The position numbers and the translations under genes were made by a program. Shown one piece after another: positions 24,789-36,076 of a stretch of 64,000 bases of DNA. Source of the DNA: Spirometra erinaceieuropaei (Eukaryota; Platyhelminthes; Cestoda; Diphyllobothriidea; Diphyllobothriidae); NCBI GenBank assembly GCA_902702965.1, contig CACRXP010000177.1:389207-453206 (forward strand). Direction: 5' to 3'. The notes under the pieces were generated by a model. That model saw nothing but the letters and a program-made list of their open reading frames with translations, did not search any database and was not told the DNA's origin. Every line of letters begins with the position of its first letter. Position 1 is the stretch's first letter.

Positions 24789-25820
24789 CAGTAGGTGGGC
24801 TAACTCATGAAATGTCAACCGAAATTCCGAAATGCGTTTGCGTTTCGAAAAGATTAATTGAGCAAGATTGAGTTAATTGAGCAAAATTAATTGAGCAAAA
24901 TTGAGCAAATTAATTAATTGAGCAAAATTCGTCTGCCTGCAACATAATGCTATAATATGTCAGTTGTCTCAGGATGCCGGCTTTCGAATGAACGTCCTTT
25001 CGACTGCATGTAAAAGCTGTACTCTGTAAAAATCGTCTTCTTATGTAGCATGCGTTTTTCTCACTGATTTTCGATGCCCCTAAAAGTCCGATTATATTTC
25101 ATGGAAAACATGCACAAATTATTCATTCTTTTGCTCATTTGGTAGAAAATTACGTTTTCTTCCAATCTTATACTCGAAGGATGGGTGCGATTCGGTTTTC
25201 AAAACTTCTCCAATTCCCGAATTATTTTGAACCCCACCTGCCGTTACACTTGCATTCAGGGTTTCCAAACTGCAGTCCGTATATTTTCCGCGTATGGGAA
25301 AGCACATATTTCTCGACGGAAATAAAGGGGGACCATATAGGCTTCATAAAATTAAGCAGTGGATTGTTAACTTTACAAGCCACATTGGGAAATGCAAAGA
25401 CATGACGATTTACAAACGGTCATTTCACGGTATTTAAAAGTTCCACAATTAGAAGCTTTTTAAAACCGAACTATGTTCTTTCTTCGAGTATGAAATTGGA
25501 CGAAAACGTACGTTTCTACCCAATAAGCGAAAGAACGAATAATTTATGCATGCTTTCCATGAAATATAAATGGACTTTTAGGGGCATCGAAAATCAACGA
25601 GAAAAAATCATGCTAATTAAGTAGTCATTTTTTACAGAGTATAGTTTTTGCATGCAGCCGGAAAGAAGTTCGTTCGAGGGCCGGCATTCTGAGGTAACCG
25701 AAATATTATCGAATTATGTTGCAGGCTGACTGGTTTTACAACGCTACTTAATTAATCTTTTCGAGACGAAAACGCATTTCGGCATTTCGGTTGCCATTTC
25801 ATGAATTAACTCACCGGCTG
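24789..25820. mobile_element. foldback element, copy with internal tandem expansion
   Basis: Starts CAGTAGGTGGGCTAACTCAT; ends AACTCACCGGCTG before TA. Near 24857-24928 the word TTAATTGAGCAAAATT is tandemly reiterated, unlike other copies. The left flank is TT instead of TA, so the left target duplication is mutated or lost. Only ~410 bp separates it from the copy ending at 24377. Confidence 0.8.
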
Positions 25821-25844
25821 TAGCTCGCAACGAGCAAGCAAAAA

Positions 25845-26030
25845 TATATCGTAGGAAGGACGTTCACCGACCGGGTTGTGGGATATGGTCGTCTCGCTGC
25901 ATCATGTGGATCAAGTTAGAACCCCTACGGGCAGTCACATAGTGACAACAAATTAAGCGGGAAAAATACTCACAGTGAAAAAGGAGACTGGTATGCCCAA
26001 ATCTGGCTTATTAGCTGTCATCCTTCACGC
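25845..26030 (-). repeat. SINE copy, diverged
   Basis: Reverse orientation: GGACGTTCACCGACCGGGTT, AACCCCTACGGGCAGTCACA and TCTGGCTTATTAGCTGTCAT are SINE words in inverse order. Confidence 0.6.
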
Positions 26031-26278
26031 AAAAAGGAGGTGAACTCCAGTGCCTCAACTGAATATCGTAGGATGACGATGTAAGTGCAATTACTTTAAT
26101 CAGACTCAGTGTGCTGAAGGCGACTACAGCTTCTAAATGTGTAGGTGATTCTCCACCAGCAGAATAATTTACTACGTCACATACTGAGAAGACAATGGAT
26201 TTTGTTTAAATCGCTCCAATATGCGGCATCATGCACTAAATCGAAAGACACTGCTGTACTGGAGAAAGAAATGGAGAA

Positions 26279-26895
26279 TCAGTGGCGAGGTTTGTTCCTG
26301 CAGCCCCACTTGAGTGATACCATACAGTTGCTATCTAGAAAATTTTGGTAAATGCGAATAAGTTGACTTTACAAATATCACGTATTTGCATCTTCGTTAC
26401 CATTTCAATCCAATGAGTGACTGCGTCACGGGGGAAGGGCGAATGCTTATACGCCAGCCTTGGTTACTTCAGTCATCAGTTCACACGTGCTTCCCCGCGC
26501 GAGCTTCTAGCCCTGTTTGCGTTCTCCTTATTACCCTAATCCAGTGAGTGGCCAAGAACACTTGCTAATGGAAATGTTCTGACGGTATGGAAATCCGTCG
26601 GTTCCACTTCACTGGTCATGCACTGCGAATTACCACGCGGTTCCCACAGTGGCCTTCTCTTTGTGATTACGCCCTGCTTATCCTCTACATCCAGAGAGGG
26701 ACTGTGTCTGGGGGAATGGGAGTGTGTACACGTCACCTTCACTCGCTACCCTGCTCGTGCTTCGAGATCTGCTTGAGCTCCCTTTCCCTTCCTATTTCAG
26801 TAATTCGTTAAGTTAGATATGTCAATAAAAATTGCTTTAGTAAGCTGACCGTATGGTATTATTCAAGTGGGGCTGCAGAACCAGACCTCGCTGAA
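26279..26895. mobile_element. MITE-like element with ~45 bp terminal inverted repeats
   Basis: Left end CGAGGTTTGTTCCTGCAGCC followed by CCACTTGAGTGATACCATAC; right end is its inverse (GTATGGTATTATTCAAGTGG then GGCTGCAGAACCAGACCTCG). The interior is the reverse complement of 21456-21940. No coding capacity. Confidence 0.65.
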
Positions 26896-27599
26896 CTAAT
26901 CGGCCCTCTATAACATATTCACACAGGGCCTAGACCATGCGTTGCTGGGCTAACTAAGATGAAATGGAGACCGGAGACCGTCAACTATGGGACAACTACA
27001 AATTAGCATTCGGTGCCGGAGGACTTATGAGCTCACGGTCAGCCACCCCCACGCGTCACCCATGACTATCCTTATCCTCTGCAGTGAATCCTCAGATTTG
27101 ACAAGCCGATCTCAGCCACCTTACACCTGGTCTACCAGGGCGCGTACCTCGCTCATCCCGATCATTACGTCCGACGGTGAGTTGGAGTCAACAACTGGAA
27201 ACCTTGTTGTGTCGCAAAGCTGGGTTTCTCGCGAGTGTCTGCACGTCAGGGCTGTCTGGTATTCGCCCACTCGGCTTTCCAGCTGGCCAATCAGATTCAA
27301 GGCCCAGACAGACGTGCCCCGCATTAAGACGCACTATCAGATTCAGACATTTGGGACGCCGCTCTCGGGGTGTCGGACGAACCCTCGTCTGGCTGCTAAC
27401 TCTCTCCAACCCCTTCTCCAGTTATTCTGTACAGAATACGTCATCATCCCAACCGGCGTCCGTCTTCTCTTTCCATTCGGGTCAGGGCCGGAAGGTCGTG
27501 GTAACCAGGTTATCAATCAAGGCCTAGGCCTCTACGATATGAGGTTAGGGTAAGTATTTCGCAACCACTCAAATTACAACCGCGCATTCCCAATAGCTT
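26896..27599. other. no recognised gene
   Basis: The 188-codon + frame at 26987-27553 is the longest here but overlaps open frames on the other strand and has no family motif. Around 27555-27600 a word shared with the telomere-like MITE family appears (CAACCGCGCATTCCCAATAG). Confidence 0.4.
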
Positions 27600-28204
27600 T
27601 CCTTTGCGGACCAAAATTCGGAAATTGTTTTTTCAATTTGAAATGAATACTTAAGTATGATTGTGGCATTCACTGTTTTGCGGTATAATCCCAAGACATT
27701 TCGGTCACATCAGAATGCTGGCTTTTGGACCGACTTCTCTCCTGCCATTTGCATAAACTAATCTCCGTAAAAATAGCTGCCTGCCCATTACGGATTTTTC
27801 GCATTTACTTTTGAGGCCCCTATGAAATGGGATATATTTTATAAAAAAAGCGATCATTAATACTCTCGTCTGTACTCATGTGTTAGTAAATTACGTCTTC
27901 TTTAAATGTTATACTTGAAAAGAAAACATTAGGTCGGCTTTAAAAAACGTCTCCAATTCCAGAATAGTTTTGAAGCCTACCGGTCATTACAGTTACATCC
28001 AAGATTTTCAAACTACAAGCTGCATTTCTCCCTGTAGGGAAAATCATCCTTTTCTATATGCCGGTGAGTCATATAGGGCTCACAACATTTGTAACGGATG
28101 TGGGCTGTGTTGTCCACTTTATAAACAGCATCAGTAAACGCGCCGATGCGATTCTGTATGAGTGGACATTTGACGGTCTTAAAAATTCAAAAAAAAACGT
28201 CGGT
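27600..28204. mobile_element. foldback element, degenerate left half
   Basis: Retains GATTGTGGCATTCACTG, AATTACGTCTTCTTTAAATG and CATATAGGGCTCACAACATT words of the family in order, but lacks the right arm, which is replaced by the MITE at 28205. Confidence 0.6.
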
Positions 28205-28477
28205 AAGATGTGGTTTGGTAGCCCCACCTGATGGACACAATACTGTTGGGGTTGGGGTTAAGGACAGGGCTTATGGTTAGGGGTTAGCACAACTATTTCT
28301 CAACCATTCGAAGTACAACCGCGCATTCCCAATGGTTTTTCTTTTGCATATAACTACTTGACCTCGTCGCCTGTGCGTCCCCCGGCCAAACCCGCAAAAA
28401 CCCCTATTTCTACCGGTCCCGCATTACCAGGTGGCTGGGTTCGTTTACTTCAGGTGGGGCTACATAACCACATCTGA
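28205..28477. mobile_element. MITE with telomere-like core (copy 1)
   Basis: Terminal inverted repeats AGATGTGGTTTGGTAGCCCC / GGGGCTACATAACCACATCT. The interior has TGATGGACACAATACTGTTG, a short GGGGTTA/TTAGGGG tract, then CAACCGCGCATTCCCAATGG. Same layout as copies at 42655, 47513 and 60781. Confidence 0.75.
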
Positions 28478-30351
28478 CCCCTTTATCAATCACAGGCAGT
28501 GGACAGAATACGCGATGAAACCCTCTTTCAAGAAGTACGCAAATGAACTCTGGGAACTATTCACATAGGAAACTTTGTATTTTGGTAATCAGCTGTTACA
28601 GTGGCAGATGCCCTCGGGGGGTTCTCTTTCCTCACCCCAAGACGAAGGAGTAAAAATAATCTAGAAAGATGGGAGAGGGGGGGCCAAGGTAGAATACAAA
28701 GATCATGCAAAATCGTATCAAAATGGAAATACATGGCAATCGGTGGCATACACATGCTCAGTACATAAGTCCAAGCGCAAGGACTCTTGGGGGGGGAGGG
28801 GGTAGGGGGGGAGGGAGACCGTACACCACTAGGGAATTTGAATTGGATCAGGACTGCGACTGCAAGTGAGGACGCAGGGGGATTGTTCTGGGGGAACCTA
28901 TTCCTTTGTCGTCAATGTAGAGGCTGAATAGGAACGCATTCATAAACACGTGATTCAGGCAGACGGGTGCGACTATGAGAGGCGCTCGGCGCTGCCGCAC
29001 AAGTAGGATTTGGCCTTCCAGCGGGTGCATCCTCGGTTGGCGGAAGAAAATACTGATGTTGTTCACAGCGTGCTTGGAGCATGGACTATTTGACGGGGAG
29101 ACCGCCTAGAAGGTTAGATTTCGACACGCTCCTGTTCCTTCGCAAGAACCTCTCGCAGCTCTTCGTCTTAAAGAAAAAGTGGGCGGTAGTTAAGTGCGAA
29201 GGGATGAAAGTAGTCTGCGGGTAAGCGGAGGGGGGGTGGTTACTTTTCAAAGGCGAACGGCAGAGAATCTAACGGCTACTTTTAACTTATAGGGACAATT
29301 TAAGCGACAAATTCTCTAATTTTCATCCTGGTCAGAGCATCGTCGTTATCGTCTCCTTTTTAACTTTTTTCTTCTCCTTCTTCATCCTCCTCCTCATTTT
29401 ATCTTTACCATTACTATAATCGGCAACGGTATAGAGAAAGACCCCACTTAACCATCGGTAGACTGTGAATTGTGTCATATGGGGTTTTATCTTGACATAC
29501 ATTTGCAGGCTGTTGCAGAAATTACACTGACAACAACTATTACTTCCCACGGCCTCACACCTTATCTCAAAATCCGTAATTTTGTGAAATTTACTTTTTG
29601 TTTATTGTCTAATTACTACTCTCATTTCCGTTGTCGTACAATGGCGAAGGATAATACTTTCGGCATAAGTCCAGGCAATTTCCGTGTCTTCTTTCATTTT
29701 GTCAGCTTACTGTCCAGTGCTCTGCTCTACTCATAAAGCTCCGTTTACCATAAATCAGGTATGGCACGATCCAGAGTCTACTGAGAGTTAATTGGGGTCC
29801 TCCACTATACCGCTGCCCTATTATCTTCTGAAACGACGGTCTGGACCCCACTTGTTCTCCTCCATCCGATTAAAACTTAAGAAATATGAAATATCATAAA
29901 ATTTAACACAAATACACAGCTAGGCAGCGACAGCTAAGCTGACAGAAAGGAAACCAGAAGGTTTTACGAGTCACCTCCGTGGCGCAGTCCAATTTTGTCA
30001 TTGTCTGGCATAATTGAATCCCAATAATCTTTGAGAATAACATTTCCGACAAAGACAGGGGAGACAGGAACGAAAACGAAGGTAAATCCAGAAAACCGAG
30101 ATTTCAGGACGGAGGACCACGGTACAATGAGCCTTCACAAGGTAGATCAGATCAGATCAGATTGAGGGAAAGGTATGCAAGCGCCTTTCAATTCCCTTTT
30201 TCATGCCGCGGGACTGATGCATCGTAGACTTCTACATTTCCCATGTCTTTATGCGCCAAAGTCAAGGATGCAGTAATGAACAAAAGGTTGGCAACCGGAG
30301 ACAGACACTATCAAAAGAAGGCCTAAGGCTTTCAGATGTCTGGGGAGTTTC
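28478..30351. other. no recognised gene
   Basis: G-rich tracts near 28790-28820 and scattered open frames below 90 codons; nothing with a family motif. A short (GATCA)n run is at 30147-30166. Confidence 0.45.
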
Positions 30352-30459
30352 AGGCAACAGAAATCTAAGCGAATGCTTCGTGACTTCAGACCACAGAAAC
30401 CTAGTCGAATTCAGCGGTACCTCAGTTAACAGAAATTTAAGCTAATGCTTTGAAACAAG
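30352..30459 (+). repeat. 36 bp minisatellite, three units, frame-preserving
   Basis: Three consecutive 36 bp units begin TCAGGCAACAGAAATCTA, TCAGACCACAGAAACCTA and TCAGTTAACAGAAATTTA. Because 36 is divisible by 3, each encodes a 12-residue unit (SGNRNLSECFVT, SDHRNLVEFSGT, then a stop within the third). No surrounding gene is recognised. Confidence 0.75.
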
Positions 30460-30744
30460 GGTACAGCTTATGTCTAGGTTTCGAAGTGAAACTCAGCCTT
30501 TGTAGAAGTTGTTCTAAGCGTTTTGTTTGCTAGAACATTGGTCTTTCTGGACTCGCATGAAGTCCACGTTCTGCGAAAGTGGTGTTGTAAATTGTTGACA
30601 ATGCAAATATTACTGTCTGGAATTCAACTTTTAAACTCCGGTTGGCTGCAAGAGCATCCAGAGTGCGGAAATCTCGAAGAATAAAAAACCCTTGGAGAAA
30701 GAAAGGTAGTTTTCCTTTTTTGATGAATCAGCAAAGTGTTGCAG

Positions 30745-30810
30745 GCACCCGAGGCACAACGGGGCGAATGACATCTGTAGCGCGATCAGTGAGCGCGCTT
30801 CTCTACCAAT
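30745..30810 (+). repeat. SINE 3' fragment
   Basis: GAGGCACAACGGGGCGAATG followed by GCGATCAGTGAGCGCGCTTC matches the end of the tRNA-derived SINE. Confidence 0.55.
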
Positions 30811-31369
30811 AGTCTTTTAAACAGCCATGTTTAGTGAGTCCGCTAGCTTGCGTGATGAGATCCACAACTGTCCTACGAGGCGGACGTAGTCATAAATTCC
30901 CTGTCAGCAACGGCCCTGTCGTAAATGGTAATGTCCTCACGAACTAACGAGTTATATCTCACGAGCCCCTAGCCTTAAGGGCAGCTAGTAAAAACTGAGC
31001 AGTGAATAATATAGAGATTTTGAACGTTAAGAAAACTGACAATAGAATACCACAGCGGAGCACGCTAGTAAGGCGGGTTGTACAGATGTGTCGTTTCTCG
31101 TCACATTCAAACAAGCAATGTGGTCAAAGCAAATGGGACTAAATTGTCAAAGGTAAATTAGTGCGGTACCTCACCACAGCCCCTTCGTGCTCCCTCACAT
31201 ACCCGCCTCGAGAGGGGGTTATGACGGGGCTGTGGGGGAGGGACTTTGAAGAGGCTGGAGGAGGGGCTGTGGCGGGGCAGATCCCCGATGTTGCCCCCTC
31301 ATGCCCCCTCACCGAAAAAAATGCGCAGAGGGACGCCTGATATTTGTCGTTTTTGCCTCCCCCCTTGCC

Positions 31370-31612
31370 ATATCAGACCGTCTCGCGTTACTAAGAAGCC
31401 CCGAACCCCTTATTTTTTTGCGTTTTAGTACAGATCCCCCCTTTCCTATACCGATTTTCCCCAGAATCCATGCTATATCATACATTTATGCCTTCCTGCG
31501 TACCCCCGATCGCCTTATTTTTCTTGTTTTAGTCCAGCCCCCCCCCCCTTTCCAAAGCCGATTTCCCCCGTGATCGTTTGCAGACCTTCAAGCGTTACTG
31601 CAAAGCCCCGAA
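31370..31612. repeat. two-unit imperfect tandem repeat (~125 bp period)
   Basis: The words CGCGTTACTAAGAAGCCCCG / CGTTACTGCAAAGCCCCGAA and TTATTTTTTTGCGTTTTAGT / TTATTTTTCTTGTTTTAGTC recur with C-rich spacers. T/C-rich; no gene. Confidence 0.55.
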
Positions 31613-31810
31613 CGAATTAAATTGTCCGCACACTAAAACGCCAGTTATTGGTTGTAGAAAATTTGGTAAGATCGCAGTTGGTAGCCAGACATTATACGTT
31701 GATACTGTCGACGTACGTACTTGTTATCAGTAGGTGTGCTTACCTTGTCTAGGGAACTTGTCATCAGTAGGTATGCTCTTAATGAGTTAGACAGGTCGCT
31801 CCTTTCGGTC

Positions 31811-32105
31811 AGGCTGTTGGGTATAGTGAGGGTTAGGGTTAGGCGTAGGTTAAGTTTTATGATTAGGGTTTGCGTCTTAGGGTCAGGTTTCAGTGTTATG
31901 GTTAGGGTTTAGGTTCCCGTTAGGGTTACGGTTAAGGTTAGGGTTAGGCCTAAGGTTAGGGTTAAGGTTAGGGTTAAAATTAGGGTTAGGGTTATGGCGA
32001 GGTTTTGGGTTAGCGTTGGGTTTTAGGATTTTGGTTACCTTTCGGTTTTGAGGCTTAGGGTTAGGATTTACGGTTGCGATCAGGGTTGGATTTTAGGGTT
32101 AAGCA
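31811..32105 (+). repeat. interstitial telomere-like tract
   Basis: Many perfect and degenerate TTAGGG units in one orientation, for example GTGAGGGTTAGGGTTAGG at 31819 and GGTTAGGGTTAGGCC at 31938. TTAGGG is the usual metazoan telomere repeat. Divergence between units says it is old. No MITE terminal repeat is visible at its edges, unlike the four MITE-borne tracts. Confidence 0.85.
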
Positions 32106-32542
32106 TAGGGTTTACATTTCTTCCATTATTTCACCTATTTATAACTTCCCAGCACTTTCCGTGGAAATTTTACTTTTACTCAGAAACTCCAGCATTCCTC
32201 AACCAGCCCTTCTATTTATCCCATCCATTTTACCCCCTTTTCCATCATTCCCGTACGACAGGGGCCAGGCTGTCCGCCTCCCCATTCCTGACTATCATCT
32301 GCGATCTAACCGAAAATTTATTAAACGAAATAGATGAAAACGTAGTATGTACAGGTAGTCATGCTTACGCAATTGCGCACTTTTCTAACACCCAACTCGC
32401 TCGCGTAGCAAGACGGCTGTGGACGTGGGTGAAACGACTGAAAAAACTCCAACAACCCGTCCATGTGCGTCACAACTCGCACTCCTCAAAAGGGCCAGGC
32501 GGTGGATTCGCTGGTGGCTAGATCGGCCTTCGGCAGGCGTTA

Positions 32543-34264
32543 TTGGTAATGCGCACCCATAACAAATGTCAACACTGCGGAGGTGTGGCGGCACGCTCAT
32601 GTGCGGGCTCACGCCGAACCACTTGGTTTCTGAGCAGACCCCTTTTCTCTTGGGAACAGCAGTTGTTCACAATAGAAGCAGACTTTATTCCATCTAGTTC
32701 TGAGAACATGGGAGATCCCACTATTGAAAATATTGTGCTTCGAGAAGAAGCGATTTTGGAAGAAGTAAAAAGCTTGAAGAAATGTAACTCTCCCGGTTCG
32801 GAGGAGATCCCATCAAAGCTGCTCTTTGAGCTTGCCCAAGAGCTGGCCAAGCCACTGTCCTTTCTGTGCCAGAAATCGTTTGATGCTGAAATCCTTCCCA
32901 CAGACTGGAAGACGGCCCACATCACACCCCGTTACAAAAGCGGTACTCGTGCTCGTGCGACAAATTACAGACCCGTCAGTCTGACATCAATCTGCTGCAA
33001 AGTGATGGAGAAAACCATAAAAAAGGAGTTGACGGCTTACTTGGAAACCAACAACCTCCTGTCCAATGCACAATACGGTTTTCGTAGGGAAAGGTCATGT
33101 GTAACGAACTTGCTATATACAATGCAAAGTTGGACAAGAACACTGAACGCAAAACACACTGTGCATGTGGCCTATATTGATTTCCGGAAGGCGTTAAGCA
33201 GTGTTCCGCACCAGCGTCTCTTGTACAAGTTGAGAGTCATAGGCATCGGCGACAAACCTCTCAAATGGATAGAGAATGTTCTCTTCGGCCGTCCCCACAT
33301 TGTCTGCGTAGAACAAAAGCAATCAAGGCGCACATTCATAGAGAGTGGAATCCCACAAGGCTTGGTACTTGGACCAACCCTCTTTCTCTTGTTCATCAAT
33401 GATTGTGTAGATGGGTTGAACTGTGATAGTGTCATGTTTGCGGATGACATAAAAATCTGGAAAGTCTACCAGAATGCTGCCGATGAGACCAACATCCAAG
33501 AAAATCTTTGTCGATTGGATGAGTGGTTCCGGAGATGGCTCTTGTCCTTCAATTTAAACAAATGTACCATACTGCGCCTCGGAAATCAAACCCTTAGTAC
33601 GCGGCAATGCCATCTGAACTGAATTCCACCTCGAGAAGCAGAAACGCAAAAAGATCTCAGAGTCTGGATTGCAGGCAGCCTGAAGCCTTCTACACAATGC
33701 TGTAAGGCGGCCAACGCAGCAACCTCAATGCTATATGCCATCAAGCGGGCATTCGTAGTTTTCGATGAAGACTGCTTCCCCAAAGTCTTCGGCACGTTTG
33801 TAAGACCGCACCTCGAATATGCAATTCAGGCCTGGAGACCATGGACACATCAGGATTACGATCTGCTCTAAAGGGTGCAGAGACGAGCAACAACATTAAT
33901 AAGAGGTCTAAGTGCACTGCCATACGAGATCCGCTTAACTAACCTTAATCTCTATCCTCTGAGCTATAGGCAGTTGCGCGGAGACTTGATACAAACTTTC
34001 CGTATCGTGCGTGGCTTGGACTGCGCCCTTCGGTGCGACGACTTTTTCCAACTAGCCACTATAACTAACCTCCGGAGACATCCCTTCAAGCTACGTGTGC
34101 CCCAGGGTAGATTGAATGTGAGAAAATATTTCTTCATCAGCCGTGTCGTGGAACCGTGGAATAACCTGCCCGAGACGATTGTCATGTCTCAATGCGTGGA
34201 GACATTTAAATATCGGCTTTACAGACATATGCTGCAGCAACGAGCGGACTATGTGACTTTATAG
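32543..34264 (+). pseudogene. reverse transcriptase pseudogene with two in-frame stops
   Basis: RT blocks are in order: KCNSPGSEEIPSKLL, TPRYKSG, NYRPVSLTSICCKVMEK, NAQYGFRRERSC, YIDFRKALSSVPH, SGIPQGLVLGP and the catalytic FADD box (VMFADDIKIW) in place of the common YADD. FADD and YADD both occur in active RTs. After a TGA at 33620 the same frame continues (EAETQKDLRVWIAG..) to a TAA at 33868, then to the C-terminal segment QRRATTLIRGLSALPYEIRL and a natural stop at 34262. No frameshift is needed, only two point-mutation stops, so the copy is fairly young but dead. Confidence 0.9.
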
Positions 34265-34418
34265 CCATGAGACTAGTGTCCTATGTGAATTAATGACTGC
34301 CTGCACTTAATGCCCTAATTTCTTCACATTTTGCTTATTTTATCGATTTTTTATGCACAAGTTAGGAGTTCAAAGGCGTAAGCCTATTTCCCTGAAATGC
34401 ACTGACTGACTGACTGAA
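32543..34418 (+). mobile_element. 5'-truncated LINE with reverse transcriptase, jockey/CR1-like
   Basis: One frame runs through the whole copy from 32543 to 34263 and covers the RT domain and C-terminal segment; no endonuclease domain is present. The 3' tail has AAAGGCGTAAGCCTATTTCC and ends in (ACTG)n near 34400-34418, matching the tail of the copy at 1-476. A separate entry describes the coding part. Confidence 0.9.
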
Positions 34419-34444
34419 TATCCTGGGCAGTGTACGTTGTATAA

Positions 34445-34640
34445 AACAGAAGATGTGGTGGCACTCCAAGGTGCATGTTTTCGCTGTGCTAGCCGCCTGC
34501 GTCCCCTCCTGGCCCCTCGGTCTTCTTGACTCCGTCTTGTCACCGGGCCCAGGTGGGGAAGGAGGAGAGAGAGCGGTAGATGCAATGCAAGTCTACTATT
34601 ACTATAAAAGAAATCACGTACAAGCTATTGTCCCTGTTCT
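34445..34640 (+). repeat. dispersed repeat, GC-rich family
   Basis: Matches 16190-16450 over CGGTCTTCTTGAC, the GGTGGGGAAGGAGGAGAGAG region and a TACTATTACTATAAAAG end. Confidence 0.6.
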
Positions 34641-35524
34641 CACTCTTCGCTAGAGAACACCATGGACACCGTCAGAAACGACGGTCATGCTTCATGCAGG
34701 GAGGAGTCTCGAATCTCGCACTAGAGCCCTGTGGAGACTACACCAATAAGGAGTCATTGACTTCCTAACCACAGCCTGTAGGGCATCGTGATAGCTTTAA
34801 ACACGCTTATGTAGTTGTTAATAGTGAGCAGTGCCCACCACCTCCTCCTCCTTTCTCCGCATCCCCGTGTATTACTGACTTGGTCGGGTCAAACCCACTG
34901 GAGATGAAGGAAGTGCAGTGGTTGACGTAACACCGGGTCATTGGGGGGCTTGCGCAACAGTGACCACATTCTCTTTCATCCCTTAACTTGCTCTAACGAC
35001 CAGATCGGAGGTGAGCTCGGGCTGACAATACAAAGCAGCCCATCTACGCGTCCCCCGTACGGGCTCCCGTCTATGACAATGCCATAAGGACTACATCGAG
35101 AATGAGCCCTGGTAGTGTAACTTTCAGTCCTCCAGTCACGCCAACATACTCCCGTGAAATGGCGTACTTCTTAAGTCACGAGTCACAACCGCCGGGAATG
35201 ACTTCAAGTGCGTCGCGATTTACTGCGGTGAGGAATGCGTTGATCTGCCATGTGAGTGGATTTCCCACTATTGGTCATGGACCAGTCCACTGGCCGAGAT
35301 TGGGCGCAGTGGCTGACGCGGCCTAAAGCCCTGCGTGTAAGACTTGCCAACATGTATGTGTGCGGCAGCAGTTGTAGGCTTGTGCGAACTCTGGCAGCCG
35401 TGGCGTGCAGCAAGTCGTCTGTGAAGCGGCCCGTTCTAGTGGTCACACCCGACAGCTCGACCCTCGCATCCGACGATGTCCGCCGTGTGCTCCACAGCAA
35501 GGTGAAGCAGGCACGGTGACTTGC
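34641..35524. other. no recognised gene
   Basis: Open frames of up to 98 codons on both strands around 35200-35500 overlap each other. Part of this may belong to the same GC-rich repeat family that flanks it. Confidence 0.35.
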
Positions 35525-35745
35525 GCGAGATTTAGTCTGCGGCGAATGTGGACTTGTGCAGCATCTGCCGCACCCTCCTACTCCACGCCCGGTGCCAAGA
35601 CAGAGTCAAGAAGACCGGAGGTGGGGAGGGCGCAGGTGGTTGCCGCGGCCGGACCCGCACCTAGACGTGCCACCACACCCCCTCGCCCACAAAAAAACAC
35701 CTGACCAGGATTTTAACCAGCAACAACACCACAAGGGGTCATAAG
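35525..35745 (-). repeat. dispersed repeat, GC-rich family, inverted copy
   Basis: Reverse complement of the 16190 family: GTCAAGAAGACCGGAGGTGG and ACCAGGATTTTAACCAGCAA. Together with 34445-34640 it forms a widely spaced inverted pair. Confidence 0.6.
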
Positions 35746-35929
35746 AACGAGGAAGACTGGGTAGCCATGCTCGCCACCTGCATGCCCAGCGGGAGCGCAA
35801 GCGCATCCACTGTCTGGGAACTGCCAGAGCGCAACAGACTGCGAGGGCCATGATTTGCTGATCCTGGCATAGCAGACGCCTACAGAGCTTTAGGCCAGCG
35901 GTCACACCCACGCACGGACACACGCACGT

Positions 35930-36036
35930 GCTGGCCAATCAAAGGACCGTTTGCTGACACATGCACGCGTTGGCCAATCAAAGGACCGCTTGCTGACACA
36001 TGCGCGCGCTGGCCAATCAAAGGACCGCCTGCTCGC
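35930..36036 (+). repeat. 39 bp tandem repeat, each unit with a CCAAT box
   Basis: Units start at 35930, 35969 and 36008 (the third is cut short) with the shared core TGGCCAATCAAAGGACCG followed by TTGCTGACACATG. Three identical GGCCAATCA boxes result. Confidence 0.85.
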
Positions 36037-36076
36037 TTTCTGGGATGGGAGGATAAGGACTACTGACTATTTAAGG
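36008..36076 (+). promoter_or_regulatory. candidate RNA polymerase II promoter: CCAAT boxes plus TATA-like box
   Basis: The CCAAT tandem is followed by CTATTTAAGG at 36067-36076. A short frame of 50 codons opens at ATG 36140 (MGGEGEKSRS..) with a stop at 36290. It is unclear whether that frame is translated. It may be the internal promoter of a mobile element of the GC-rich family nearby. Confidence 0.3.

Noticed and set aside
26987..27553. 188-codon + frame
   Set aside because: No domain, no splice or start context, and overlapping open frames on the - strand; likely chance in GC-balanced DNA.
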